A stretch of DNA of 64,000 nucleotides, from contig CALKBX010000006.1 in assembly GCA_937775205.1 (NCBI GenBank), forward strand, positions 54,324 to 118,323, given 5' to 3'. The translations under genes and the position numbers were made by a program. The DNA is from an uncultured Verrucomicrobiae bacterium (GTDB taxonomy: Bacteria > Verrucomicrobiota > Verrucomicrobiia > Limisphaerales > UBA1100). Positions 46,049 through 53,075 of the stretch are shown in pieces. Each line of letters opens with the position of its first letter. Position 1 is the stretch's first letter. The notes beneath the pieces are model-generated. The model saw nothing but the letters and a program-made list of their open reading frames with translations. It ran no database searches and was not told where the DNA came from.

Positions 46049-47572
46049 TCATTCTTCCTCCTCCGGGTCAGTGGATACAAAAGTGTAAACACCCTCATTA
46101 TCCACGGCGATTTGCAACAGGTAGCGTTCAGAAATATCCTTTGAGCGCCCAAGGCCAATCGTGTTCACGCGCACCGGCGTTGCGCGCGCAGCATTGAGAT
46201 TTGCAATCCCGGGCACAATGAAATCCGGGATCTGGCCGTCTGTCAGCAACCAGATCGTATCCGGGTTCATGGCAAACGCCGCCTCTAATGCTCGGGTAGG
46301 ATTAGTTCCGCCTCCGTATGATCGCGTTGCCACCCACTGAGTGTAAAATGCCACGTTAGCGGGCGTGGCCGACACAAGATTCAACGCAATGCCGGGCGTG
46401 GGATTGTCCAGCGTCACCGGGCCGGCGGGCATGCCCTCGGAATCGTTGCTGAAAAAGAACACATAAAAGGACGCGCTCGGATTTAGTTTCTTCAAGGTCT
46501 CAATCATCGCCAAACGCGCGCTGATGAATCGCCGCTCTGCAGCCATACTCCCTGATTTATCAATGATGAACACATAACGCGCAGGCTTGCTTCCCCCCAC
46601 CGCAAAGCCGCCTCCGGTCACCCCGCCCGTTACGGAAAACCCATTGGCCTCAAATTCCTTTTGCGTTTTCTTCACGAACAACGCGGGCGGAATGTCTGCC
46701 TGCGTGCGAATAGGCACCAATTGACGCAGCATCAAAATGCGCCCGAGGTTTTCCGTAAGCAACTCCATCACGCGACCACGGCGCTGGTTTGTCAGCCTTC
46801 GGTACGAAGCCTGATCCATTGCGCCGCTCTCTAATTCCACGGTCAGTCGCTCCACCTTCGCATCGTTGAGAATTTCCTTTTTTAACTTCTCCTCGATGAG
46901 ACCAATTTCCACCTCCACGTAAAGCGGCACATCCAGTCGCCTGAATTCCGGATCCACCCACAATGCGCGTCCGGGATCGTGCGGCGAAACCGCGCGCATT
47001 CGAAAATGCACGACGTTGTCTGAAAGTTTTTGGTACTGGCCATCCTTGTTTGAGGACACCAATCGAATAATGTGTCGCTTGGGAACCGGGCCAGACTCGT
47101 ATCGCCACAACGCGCCGATCACGTCATTCGCTTTGCCCGGTTGGCCACGCGACTCGAGTCGATAAGCCATCTGTTGCCATTGATCATCGTGACCCAGAAA
47201 GGAAACACGACTACTGACGAAAGGTTCCGTGGTGGTGAGCCAGGTGTTTTGTTGATCGGCCCGCAGCGTTGCCCAGTTAGTGGGATAGGCGAGCGCTTCC
47301 AGTCGATTGGTGCGGTAAGGGGTCGCAATAAAATTCGGCTCCAACATACCCGCCGGCGCCATACGACCAAGATCGCGCACGATGAGGTCCATGACTGCCC
47401 GGCCTTCCTCCAAAAGCTTGGTGCGGCTATGGCCGGTGGTGAACACCGACTGCACCCGTGCAAAGATTTGGTACATTGCCACCACCAACACGACCGAGAT
47501 CAGCACTGCAGCCATCAACTCCACCATCGTGTAGGCAGCTTGTCGGCGGCGGATTGTACGGAGCAGATTCAT
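46049..47572 (-). CDS. Pilin-like cassette protein C fused to a von Willebrand A domain
   Basis: 507 residues, uninterrupted. The N-terminus is a class III prepilin signal (RRRQAAYTMVELMAAVLISVV) with Ala instead of the usual Gly at the cleavage site and Glu at +5. A middle region of about 290 residues resembles the Verru_Chthon cassette C pseudopilin. Residues about 332-500 form a vWA domain with a complete metal site: DKSGSM (Asp 338, Ser 340, Ser 342), Thr 423 in GGGTNPT and Asp 445 in LTDGQIPD. vWA domains bind ligands through a metal; on a pilin it could be a tip adhesin. It overlaps B upstream and A downstream by 4-base ATGA junctions, placing it at the centre of the cassette operon. 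Confidence 0.85.
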   Translation of the reverse strand: MNLLRTIRRRQAAYTMVELMAAVLISVVLVVAMYQIFARVQSVFTTGHSRTKLLEEGRAVMDLIVRDLGRMAPAGMLEPNFIATPYRTNRLEALAYPTNWATLRADQQNTWLTTTEPFVSSRVSFLGHDDQWQQMAYRLESRGQPGKANDVIGALWRYESGPVPKRHIIRLVSSNKDGQYQKLSDNVVHFRMRAVSPHDPGRALWVDPEFRRLDVPLYVEVEIGLIEEKLKKEILNDAKVERLTVELESGAMDQASYRRLTNQRRGRVMELLTENLGRILMLRQLVPIRTQADIPPALFVKKTQKEFEANGFSVTGGVTGGGFAVGGSKPARYVFIIDKSGSMAAERRFISARLAMIETLKKLNPSASFYVFFFSNDSEGMPAGPVTLDNPTPGIALNLVSATPANVAFYTQWVATRSYGGGTNPTRALEAAFAMNPDTIWLLTDGQIPDFIVPGIANLNAARATPVRVNTIGLGRSKDISERYLLQIAVDNEGVYTFVSTDPEEEE

Positions 47573-48198
47573 TGGTAATCAGGTGTGAAAAAATAAAACG
47601 ATGAAAAAAATGAATTGGTCGGCTCAGTGAATCCTAGGAATCGATCCTGTTCTGCCCGATATCGTCCGAACACCGGCCGATACCCGCCATTGGAAGGAGC
47701 CCCGGTCATCGGCCGGAGCGAGTAAAGCCCGTGCGTATCGTACGTACGCCCCATGCGCCACTTGTCATCGGGCCGCACTTGACCAGGTGATGCCCGCTCA
47801 GCCTCGGGCTCAGGGATATCAGCAGCCAAATCTGATTGTTCCATTGATAACAGGGTGTTGTTAACCGTGACCATTCCCATCCCGGTGAGCGCAGACAACT
47901 CCTCAATGGTACATCTTCTCGCCGGCAACGTCACATCCAACAGTATGGCCTTTTGGTTGAGTCGGCAATTGTTGGCGAGCCAAGCGTTTCTCCGTGGTGG
48001 CGATCCAACAAGCGTGGTGAAGCTTTTGGTGGAAACCGTCTTCACATCGGCCGCATTCTTGGTGGCATCCTTCAGCGTGGGATCATCCAAAACCGGCCAT
48101 TTAAACGTGAGGGTAATACGCCAGAGATTGGCGTTGGCCGGATCCGGCGCGATGTGGGTTTCCAGCAAATAACTAAAGGCAAACTCGCCGCCGGGCAA
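47569..48198 (-). CDS. Cassette protein B, C-terminal fragment
   Basis: 209 open codons from PGGEFAFSYLLETHIAPDPANANLW to SFFSSFYFFTPDYQ. The product has no membrane helix and includes EELSALTGMGMVTVNNTLLSM. Its stop overlaps the protein C ATG. Confidence 0.6.
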   Translation of the reverse strand: MPGGEFAFSYLLETHIAPDPANANLWRITLTFKWPVLDDPTLKDATKNAADVKTVSTKSFTTLVGSPPRRNAWLANNCRLNQKAILLDVTLPARRCTIEELSALTGMGMVTVNNTLLSMEQSDLAADIPEPEAERASPGQVRPDDKWRMGRTYDTHGLYSLRPMTGAPSNGGYRPVFGRYRAEQDRFLGFTEPTNSFFSSFYFFTPDYQ

Positions 48199-48412
48199 TG
48201 GATGGAATGCGGTGCTCTCCCTCGCTCACAAATTCCCGCTTCGTGGCCACCAAAACTTTGCGACCATAAATGCGATCAAAAAGCTGGCCATTCATTGCGC
48301 GCACACGAGCGGTTTTTTTTACACTGCCAAACTCGGTGCCGATATCAGGAATGCTCATCCACCCGATCACGTCCGTGGGCCAGGTGGTTTGTTTGAGGTG
48401 CCCCCTGAACAA
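48173..48412 (-). CDS. Cassette protein B, middle fragment
   Basis: 79 open codons; the piece from HLKQTTWPTDVIGWMSIPDIGT to FVSEGEHRI belongs to protein B, bounded by shifts near 48405 and 48190. Confidence 0.5.
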   Translation of the reverse strand: MFRGHLKQTTWPTDVIGWMSIPDIGTEFGSVKKTARVRAMNGQLFDRIYGRKVLVATKREFVSEGEHRIPSIARRRVCL

Positions 48413-48448
48413 TGACGGCAGCGATCACGCCATTCCGGGCCGGCGCCA

Positions 48449-48757
48449 TCACCGCCCAACCGCGGGCGGTGAGCGCGATAAACAACCGTGCCCGGCGCCG
48501 TCATCCACTTGCAATTCCACCCATTCCACTTGGTGCAAGGCATCGGTGGGCTGCATGCCCGCGCGCAGGACGGTCATCCAATACTGCGCGTCATAGCGGA
48601 TGATCGTTTCTTCGCGGTTATCTTTTTGCACCGTAAGCCCGGCGGGCAGCACGCCCAATACGGCCACCAACCCGAAGGCCACCACGCCGATGGCCAACAT
48701 CACCTCGGCGATGGAAAAGCCGCCTTGAGTGTTTCGTTGGTATTTCATCGTGTTCAT
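48449..48757 (-). CDS. Cassette protein B, N-terminal prepilin fragment
   Basis: 102 open codons with the prepilin signal GGFSIAEVMLAIGVVAFGLV, then ETIIRYDAQYWMTVLRAG. True coding ends about QVDDGAG, near 48490. ATG codons at 48757 and 48748 are both usable. Confidence 0.6.
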   Translation of the reverse strand: MNTMKYQRNTQGGFSIAEVMLAIGVVAFGLVAVLGVLPAGLTVQKDNREETIIRYDAQYWMTVLRAGMQPTDALHQVEWVELQVDDGAGHGCLSRSPPAVGR

Positions 48758-48761
48758 GATT

Positions 48762-49043
48762 TTATTCGATCAACAAATTCACTGAGGGATCAGTTTTCTG
48801 CAAGTGAGCCAAAAGTTTATTCGCCAACTTAGCTTTGATGCCGGAGAGCACCACCGGCGCGCGCACATTTGGGCGCAGTTCCCATCGGTCGTTGTTGTTT
48901 CGAGTACAACGCCCCCCAGTTGGCGTTGTATTGAGCATTGTTGATTCCGGCCCAGTCCGAGATGGCCTTGGCCATGCCTTCGCCACCGCCCTTCCAGGCG
49001 CGATTTGAGAAGAAAGATCACTTTCACCGTTACCGACCTTCAT
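48762..49043 (-). pseudogene. Small unrecognised ORF between cassette proteins D and B, probably frameshifted
   Basis: An ATG at 49043 overlaps the end of protein D (stop at 49030-49032). The open frame gives 93 residues, but its middle is poor coding; a neighbouring frame reads WKGGGEGMAKAISDWAGINN and NAQYNANWGALYSKQQ with better coding character, and the original frame resumes at NVRAPVVLSGIKAKLANKLL to LLIE. Two single-base shifts (near 49000 and 48870) would restore a product of about 90 residues. I do not recognise it. It ends 5 bases before the B start, so it lies in the same operon. Confidence 0.4.
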
Positions 49044-49830
49044 CGCGGGCGGAACCGGGGTGACGGCCCATCGTGTTGGGCCGACCGGTTAGGTAGTTGA
49101 CGAGAATGCTGTTTTGAAGCTTGGCCTCCAGTCACCGGCTCATCGGATGGCCCCAATAAAAAAGGTGCCGTCGGCGCGTTTTTCCGGCGGCAACACCCCG
49201 CCTTCAACCAAGCGGATGACCCACCCCACGGAATCGGGAGTGGCGGGTTTTACCCCGAGCAACCGCCCGCGGGCATCAAAACCGATATAGGGCAAGTGCC
49301 AGTTGAAATCCACCTGCGCATCGTTGCCCAAGTGCGGCACACGCAAAAGGGGTTCAGGGCTATTTACATTTGCCTGATTCAGTTGACTCAACATTTCGCC
49401 CGGAAGGTACACGCCCTCGGGCAGGAATTTCCAATCGCTCACCCAGCGCCGGCTGGGTTGGCCGAGATTATCGCCCAGCGCGTACTCGGCAAAAAATGCG
49501 TAGGAGATGAGCTGCCCGCCGAGCTGCTGATTGGCCAGTTTGTTTTTTTGGAAATATGTTTTTTCCGCATCGCTCATCCCCTCGAAGTTATTTCTTAGTG
49601 AGCTTGGGCATGAAAACAACGTACACCGGTGAGCCTCCGTTGATGGCCTCGAGCCGGGCGTTATTGAAATCGGCAATGAGTTGAGTGGTGCCGCTGAGGG
49701 AATACTTGTCTCCACGCAACCCTTTGAGCGCGGGAAGCATAATGGCCATCAGCGCAATGGCGATGGCCAGCACCACTACCATCTCCACCAGCGTGAAACC
49801 CCTTCGCTCCCGGCTGAGGGCCTTTTTCAT
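49030..49830 (-). pseudogene. Verru_Chthon-like cassette protein D (pseudopilin), interrupted by two frameshifts
   Basis: The start is MKKALSRERRGFTLVEMVVVLAIAIALMAIMLPA at 49830, a textbook prepilin signal. The frame breaks near 49600 (after VYVVFMPKL, resuming NNFEGMSDAEKTYFQKNKLA) and near 49140 (after FFIGAIR, resuming EAKLQNSILVNYLTGRPNTM). The restored protein is about 265 residues and ends SARDEGR. Pseudopilins of this type form short periplasmic filaments in type II secretion-like systems. Confidence 0.72.
49140..49715 (-). CDS. Cassette protein D, C-terminal fragment
   Basis: 191 open codons; the first roughly 40 are out of frame with the gene. Real coding runs from about NNFEGMSDAEK to DGTFFIGAIR, including SYAFFAEYALGDNLG and FNWHLPYIGFDARGR. 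Confidence 0.55.
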   Translation of the reverse strand: METSIPSAAPLNSLPISITPGSRPSTEAHRCTLFSCPSSLRNNFEGMSDAEKTYFQKNKLANQQLGGQLISYAFFAEYALGDNLGQPSRRWVSDWKFLPEGVYLPGEMLSQLNQANVNSPEPLLRVPHLGNDAQVDFNWHLPYIGFDARGRLLGVKPATPDSVGWVIRLVEGGVLPPEKRADGTFFIGAIR

Positions 49831-49857
49831 GTTCACGCTGGTGGAGTGGTGTGTCAT
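49588..49857 (-). CDS. Cassette protein D, N-terminal prepilin fragment
   Basis: 89 open codons holding the RRGFTLVEMVVVLAIAIALM prepilin helix and GTTQLIADFNNARLEAINGG. The preferred Met is at 49830; coding proper ends at VVFMPKL. Confidence 0.6.
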   Translation of the reverse strand: MTHHSTSVNMKKALSRERRGFTLVEMVVVLAIAIALMAIMLPALKGLRGDKYSLSGTTQLIADFNNARLEAINGGSPVYVVFMPKLTKK

Positions 49858-49860
49858 GGC

Positions 49861-50127
49861 TTAACGCCAACCCAAAATGTTATCGGTATTTTCCTTGTCC
49901 AATGCGCCGGCCTTGGAGTTTACCTGACGATCAGGCCCGGGGGACCAAATCATGACCGAGCCTCGCAACACGTATTCCTCCTCGGTCTTATTATCGACGT
50001 TGCGCACCAAACCGATGGACGCGCCTTTGGAAACGCCGGTTTCCCGATAAAACAAATCAGCCACATTCTCGTCACCGGCGAGATCCACTGAAATGACATA
50101 GGGATTTCCAAATGGATCCCGAAACAC
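49861..50127 (-). CDS. GspG-like pseudopilin, C-terminal fragment
   Basis: 88 open codons: FRDPFGNPYVISVDLAG through YVLRGSVMIWSPGPDRQVN to the stop, the calcium-loop end of GspG-type pilins. Confidence 0.6.
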   Translation of the reverse strand: MFRDPFGNPYVISVDLAGDENVADLFYRETGVSKGASIGLVRNVDNKTEEEYVLRGSVMIWSPGPDRQVNSKAGALDKENTDNILGWR

Positions 50128-50561
50128 CCCATCCGGGCCGACGCCCGCGCTGAGAATGCATCATCTGCTGAGTTGGGCGTGAGGTAAGTGGTCTTCTTCG
50201 GATTCCGTCCGTGATTTTTATTCGCTCCAGAATCAACCGCCATGAGGATCGCCATCACCACATTGTTATCGGGTGTCAGGGGCGGATTAGGCCAGTTGCC
50301 AGCGTCTTGAGGCGAACCATCGGCATGCTTGCGGCCGATGGGCAGATGAAACGTCAGATCGCCTCCCTTCAAATTAGGAGCAGCGCCACGCGCGCTAGGG
50401 AATCGACTGTAATCATTTTGATAACTCTCAATGGCGCCCTTGAGATTGATCATGTCGGTTCGGGCGGTGGCCACTTTGGATTTGACCATTGCGCGGGCAA
50501 CGAAGGGCACGGTGATGGATACCAAAATAGCGATGATAGCGATTACCACGAGCATCTCCAC
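49950..50561 (-). CDS. GspG-like pseudopilin, central fragment
   Basis: 203 open codons beginning inside the prepilin signal (MLVVIAIIAILVSITVPFVA). It is genuine to about NSADDAFSA; the remaining 60 or so codons are out-of-frame. Confidence 0.6.
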   Translation of the reverse strand: MEMLVVIAIIAILVSITVPFVARAMVKSKVATARTDMINLKGAIESYQNDYSRFPSARGAAPNLKGGDLTFHLPIGRKHADGSPQDAGNWPNPPLTPDNNVVMAILMAVDSGANKNHGRNPKKTTYLTPNSADDAFSARASARMGCFGIHLEIPMSFQWISPVTRMWLICFIGKPAFPKARPSVWCATSIIRPRRNTCCEARS

Positions 50562-50623
50562 CAGCGTGAAGCCCCGGTTGCGTTGGATGAATTGGGTCGG
50601 AGTTGGATTTCATAGTGCTTGTG

Positions 50624-51109
50624 TTAATTGCTTTCCCAGTTGCCGATAGTGCGAACCTTGTTTGTTTCGCCGATCTCCACCCAGAGATCATAGCTTTCGC
50701 GATTGTGTTCAGGGTTGCGGGAATTATATTTCCATCGCTCGTTTTGCTTTGAGTCTTTCCGGCCCAACGCGGGTGAAACCAAATTTCCGGCGGCGTCGTA
50801 TTGCGAGGGCTTTAATTCTGGCAATAAGTTTTTCCCCTTCTCCACTCCTTTCCCCGACAAATGTTTGTAAAGTTGATTGTTGGCCGCATCGTTTTCGTCG
50901 CTGGGCGGGAAGTAGCCGTTCTTTTCTTTGTACACTTGCAGGGCCAGTTTGATTTGTTCCAGCTCGGTGCGAATGGCGCTTTCATTTGTTTTGCCCGCCA
51001 CGCGGGAATAGAGCGCCACGGTCATGGCCGCAAGCGCCGCAATGATGGAGATCACCACCAGAAGTTCCACCAGCGTAAATGCGCGTTTTGTTTTGGAGAT
51101 GGGTTTCAT
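50624..51109 (-). CDS. GspG-like major pseudopilin
   Basis: 161 residues, intact. N-terminal prepilin signal KRAFTLVELLVVISIIAALAAMTVALYSRV with cleavage before F (Ala at -1 here) and Glu at +5, then the helix ESAIRTELEQIKLALQVYKEKNGYFPPS typical of GspG/PulG. The C-terminal part ends NRESYDLWVEIGETNKVRTIGNWESN. The start ATG overlaps the brnA stop (ATGA), so it is translationally coupled to the toxin-antitoxin pair. Confidence 0.85.
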   Translation of the reverse strand: MKPISKTKRAFTLVELLVVISIIAALAAMTVALYSRVAGKTNESAIRTELEQIKLALQVYKEKNGYFPPSDENDAANNQLYKHLSGKGVEKGKNLLPELKPSQYDAAGNLVSPALGRKDSKQNERWKYNSRNPEHNRESYDLWVEIGETNKVRTIGNWESN

Positions 51110-51381
51110 TGGTTGATGTTTTCGTTTTCCATGCGCTCGCTGAGCCATTGTTTGATCATGCTTTGGTAATTCAGGAAGCGCGAGCGGGCGAGGCGCTTGA
51201 TGCGGGAGAGCATGCGCGGATCCATACGGAGGGTGATGGTGACTGATTCGTTGGCGGCGGAGCCGATGGCCACGGAGTTTTCCATGAGGCGCAGGTCGAT
51301 GGCGGTGGCGCTCCAGTATTTTGCCTCGGCTTCGTCTGTTGCGAAGTCGGGGACTTGTTCCCATTGTTGGATTTGGGTCAT
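51106..51381 (-). CDS. brnA: BrnA-like antitoxin (CopG/RHH family)
   Basis: 91 residues with a C-terminal ribbon-helix-helix segment (VTITLRMDPRMLSRIKRLARSRFLNYQSMIKQWL). The N-terminal part (ATDEAEAKYWSATAIDLRLME) is the toxin-neutralising region typical of BrnA/CopG antitoxins. It follows brnT with a 4-base overlap and runs by another 4-base overlap into a pseudopilin gene. BrnA usually represses its own promoter; a palindrome over the -10 box upstream is a candidate operator. Confidence 0.82.
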   Translation of the reverse strand: MTQIQQWEQVPDFATDEAEAKYWSATAIDLRLMENSVAIGSAANESVTITLRMDPRMLSRIKRLARSRFLNYQSMIKQWLSERMENENINQ

Positions 51382-51677
51382 ATCGCGGTTTTTTGGTTTA
51401 GCAGTTTGTCTTGTTGTCGTTCGTAAAAAAATCTTTCTTCTGCCTCAAAGTGGCGCGCATGGATGACTTGGATCTGACGTCCATTGGCGCGGTAGATGGA
51501 GAAAATGCCCTGCCCGTTGGCGGCGCGTCCGAGATTGAAATAACGCGCTTTTTCTGAAAATTGCGCTGAATCCGGCAATAACCGCACGGCGAAAGGATCC
51601 TCAAAGGATTCCTCCACATCCTGAGCTTTCAAAGAACCAAGCGCCTGAGGCGCGTGATTTTCCCATTCAAAATCCAT
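51378..51677 (-). CDS. brnT: BrnT-like toxin (ribonuclease)
   Basis: 99 residues matching the BrnT pattern: an N-terminal FEWENHAPQAL, a DVEESFEDPFAV segment, RYFNLGRAANGQGIFSIY, then IQVIHARHFEAEERFFYE with the basic His/Arg residues. BrnT of Brucella is a RelE-fold ribonuclease that blocks translation. The order toxin then antitoxin is normal for brnTA. It is the first gene after a good promoter, and the pseudopilin genes follow without a gap. Confidence 0.85.
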   Translation of the reverse strand: MDFEWENHAPQALGSLKAQDVEESFEDPFAVRLLPDSAQFSEKARYFNLGRAANGQGIFSIYRANGRQIQVIHARHFEAEERFFYERQQDKLLNQKTAI

Positions 51678-51725
51678 TTTTGTTGCAACTTGTAAATCAA
51701 TTGACCATCAACTGTCACTACAATG

Positions 51726-51754
51726 TATTTACACCACAATGCACAATTTTTCAA
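51726..51754 (-). promoter_or_regulatory. Promoter of the brnTA-pseudopilin operon with candidate operator
   Basis: On the minus strand TTGAAA (51754-51749), exactly 17 bases, TAAATA (51731-51726). The palindrome TGTATTTACA (51724-51733) covers the -10 box, a natural place for a BrnA repressor to bind. The transcript would have a leader of about 40 bases before brnT. The adjoining 51755-51796 is T-rich and holds no gene. Confidence 0.55.
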
Positions 51755-51796
51755 CCGATTTTTTGTTTTTTTTCCTGTTGTGCTTTGGAGGCCGTT

Positions 51797-52243
51797 TTAC
51801 TGGCCGAGCTTGTCCATCATCTTGATGAGCGGCAGGAACATAGCGATGACGATGGAGCCCACAATGACAGCTAGGAATACGATCATTACCGGCTCGAGCA
51901 GTGAGGTCATGGCGGTGACGGCGTTGTCGACTTCTTCTTCGTAGACGTCGGCAATCCGAACGAGCATCTCGGGCAGCGCGCCGGTTTCCTCGCCGATGTC
52001 GATCATGCTAATCACCATGGGCGGAAACACGCCGGAGGCTTCAAGCGGTTTGGTAATGGTCTCGCCCTCTTTCACGGCGTCGTACACTTTCTCGATGGCG
52101 GCGGTGAGGATGACGTTGCCGGCGGTTTCCTTCACGATGTTGAGCGCCTGCAGAATGGGCACACCGGAGGAAACGAGCGTGCCGAGGGTGCGGCTGAAGC
52201 GGGCGATGGCTACTTTACGCACCACGTCGCCAAGCACGGGCAT
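51797..52243 (-). CDS. GspF C-terminal fragment (second platform domain)
   Basis: 148 open codons from MPVLGDVVRKVAIARFSRTLGT. It contains the family's EGETITKPLEASGVFPPMVISMIDIGEETG region and two C-terminal membrane segments. Confidence 0.7.
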   Translation of the reverse strand: MPVLGDVVRKVAIARFSRTLGTLVSSGVPILQALNIVKETAGNVILTAAIEKVYDAVKEGETITKPLEASGVFPPMVISMIDIGEETGALPEMLVRIADVYEEEVDNAVTAMTSLLEPVMIVFLAVIVGSIVIAMFLPLIKMMDKLGQ

Positions 52244-53064
52244 GATGAGCTTAAATTTGTCAAAAGCCTGCGGCCGAGTTTCGTCTTGTTGACGATTAGT
52301 TTAAACACAATAAAGATGGCTACCGCGCCGCCGATTACGGCAAAAACATTATTCTTAATGGCATCCGAAATTGCGAGGACCAGTTCGGTGAATTCGGGAA
52401 GCCCTTCCCCTTCGCCCAGCATGTCGGTGAAGATGGTTTTGAATTTCGGAATCACGTAGGTCATCAAAATACCCACGATGATGACCGCGACAACCATGAC
52501 CGCGATGGGATAAAACATGGCGGCTTTCACCTTGCCCCTGATGGACTGGGATTTTTCCATGAACTCGGCGAGGCGGTTTAGGGCGATTTCGAGCACACCG
52601 CCAATTTCACCGGCCTTGACCATGTTGATGTAGAGCTTGTCAAAAATCTTAGGGCGCTTGGCGAGCGCCTCGGAGAAAGTGGAGCCGCCTTCAATGGTGA
52701 GTCCAATCTCAATAATGATGCCCTTGAAATATGGATTGGATGTGGACTTTGCCAGAGTCGTCATACCGCGCATCAGCGGCAGGCCGGCATCGATGAGCAC
52801 GGCGAGCTGGCGGGTGAATTGAGTGAGCTCCTTGCCGCTGACCGTAGGGAATGCAAAGTTGAGCTCACCCTTCTTCTTGCCTTTTTTTGCGGCCGCCTTC
52901 TTGATGGCGTCATCGCCGCTGGCATCCTTTACCTCCGCCACTTGGGTGGGGTAAAACCCCATCTCCTTGATGCGGGCGATGGCCTCGTTTTGGCTGCCGA
53001 CCTCGAGGGTGCCTTCCTTCTGCTTGCCCTCTTTGTCGATGGCGATGTAATTGAACAGCGGCAT
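52210..53064 (-). CDS. GspF N-terminal fragment (first platform domain)
   Basis: 284 open codons starting MPLFNYIAIDKEGKQKEG; first GspF domain about residues 75-200, then two membrane helices. The last 15 or so codons are out-of-frame. Confidence 0.7.
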   Translation of the reverse strand: MPLFNYIAIDKEGKQKEGTLEVGSQNEAIARIKEMGFYPTQVAEVKDASGDDAIKKAAAKKGKKKGELNFAFPTVSGKELTQFTRQLAVLIDAGLPLMRGMTTLAKSTSNPYFKGIIIEIGLTIEGGSTFSEALAKRPKIFDKLYINMVKAGEIGGVLEIALNRLAEFMEKSQSIRGKVKAAMFYPIAVMVVAVIIVGILMTYVIPKFKTIFTDMLGEGEGLPEFTELVLAISDAIKNNVFAVIGGAVAIFIVFKLIVNKTKLGRRLLTNLSSSCPCLATWCVK

Positions 53065-53075
53065 GGGTTTGCAGA

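Larger units (their letters stand above)
41732..46052 (-). pseudogene. Verru_Chthon-like cassette protein A, interrupted by four frameshifts
   Basis: One coding region of roughly 1440 codons is split across frames. The start is an ATG in the 46052-46044 cluster that overlaps the protein C stop. An early shift in an A-rich run is needed to join MRKTK to the PilX/GspK-like membrane N-terminus NEQRGMVLIVALIMLALITF. Further shifts lie near 45660, 45055 and 44265; the last can be explained by one G in a GGG run. Restored joins read APADG/YTLPNNGG and LLQYGG/AFSTLHRRG, so homology is continuous. The family is a very large minor-pilin-like protein found with cassette proteins B-D in Verrucomicrobiota; function is not established. 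Either real decay or base-calling errors could explain the breaks. Confidence 0.75.
47569..48757 (-). pseudogene. Verru_Chthon-like cassette protein B, interrupted by three frameshifts
   Basis: A pseudopilin of about 395 codons split over frames. It starts MKYQRNTQGGFSIAEVMLAIGVVAFGLVAV, a prepilin signal with GF and Glu at +5. Shifts are near 48490 (after QVDDGAG, resuming FIALTARGWAVMAPARNGVIAAVIVQG), near 48405 in a GGGGG run (resuming HLKQTTWPTDVIGWMS), and near 48190 (EHRI resuming LPGGEFAFSYLLETHIAP). After the last shift the frame is open to the stop, which overlaps the start of protein C. Each break is a single base. Confidence 0.72.
49861..50613 (-). pseudogene. GspG-like pseudopilin, interrupted by two frameshifts
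   Basis: Starts MKSNSDP at 50613. A single-base shift near 50590 is needed to reach QRNRGFTLVEMLVVIAIIAIL, the class III signal and helix. The frame then runs through ATARTDMINLKGAIESYQND, the helix of major pseudopilins, until about DDAFSA near 50150, where a second shift leads into DGVFRDPFGNPYVISVDL. The end is DNILGWR. Total about 250 residues. The RDPFGNPYVI segment is the usual GspG C-terminal region. Confidence 0.75.
51797..53064 (-). pseudogene. PilC/GspF platform protein, interrupted by one frameshift
   Basis: About 420 codons. The first 275 or so are open (residues GKELTQFTRQLAVLIDAGLPLMRG mark the first GspF domain). Near 52280 a missing base sends the frame out after TKLGRR; the correct frame continues AFDKFKLIMPVLGDVVRKVAIARFSRTL, the second GspF domain, and runs to the stop. 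The protein is the inner-membrane platform that couples the ATPase to pilin assembly. It starts 11 bases after the GspE-like gene. Confidence 0.8.

Noticed and set aside
50624..51364. Long start (51364) of the intact GspG-like gene
   Set aside because: The upstream 85 codons overlap brnA in another frame; the prepilin signal begins at MKPISKTKRAF from 51109.
44250..52290. Programmed ribosomal frameshifting as an explanation of the interrupted cassette genes
   Set aside because: Too many sites, scattered over six genes with varied contexts and no common slippery motif plus structure; decay or sequence error fits better.
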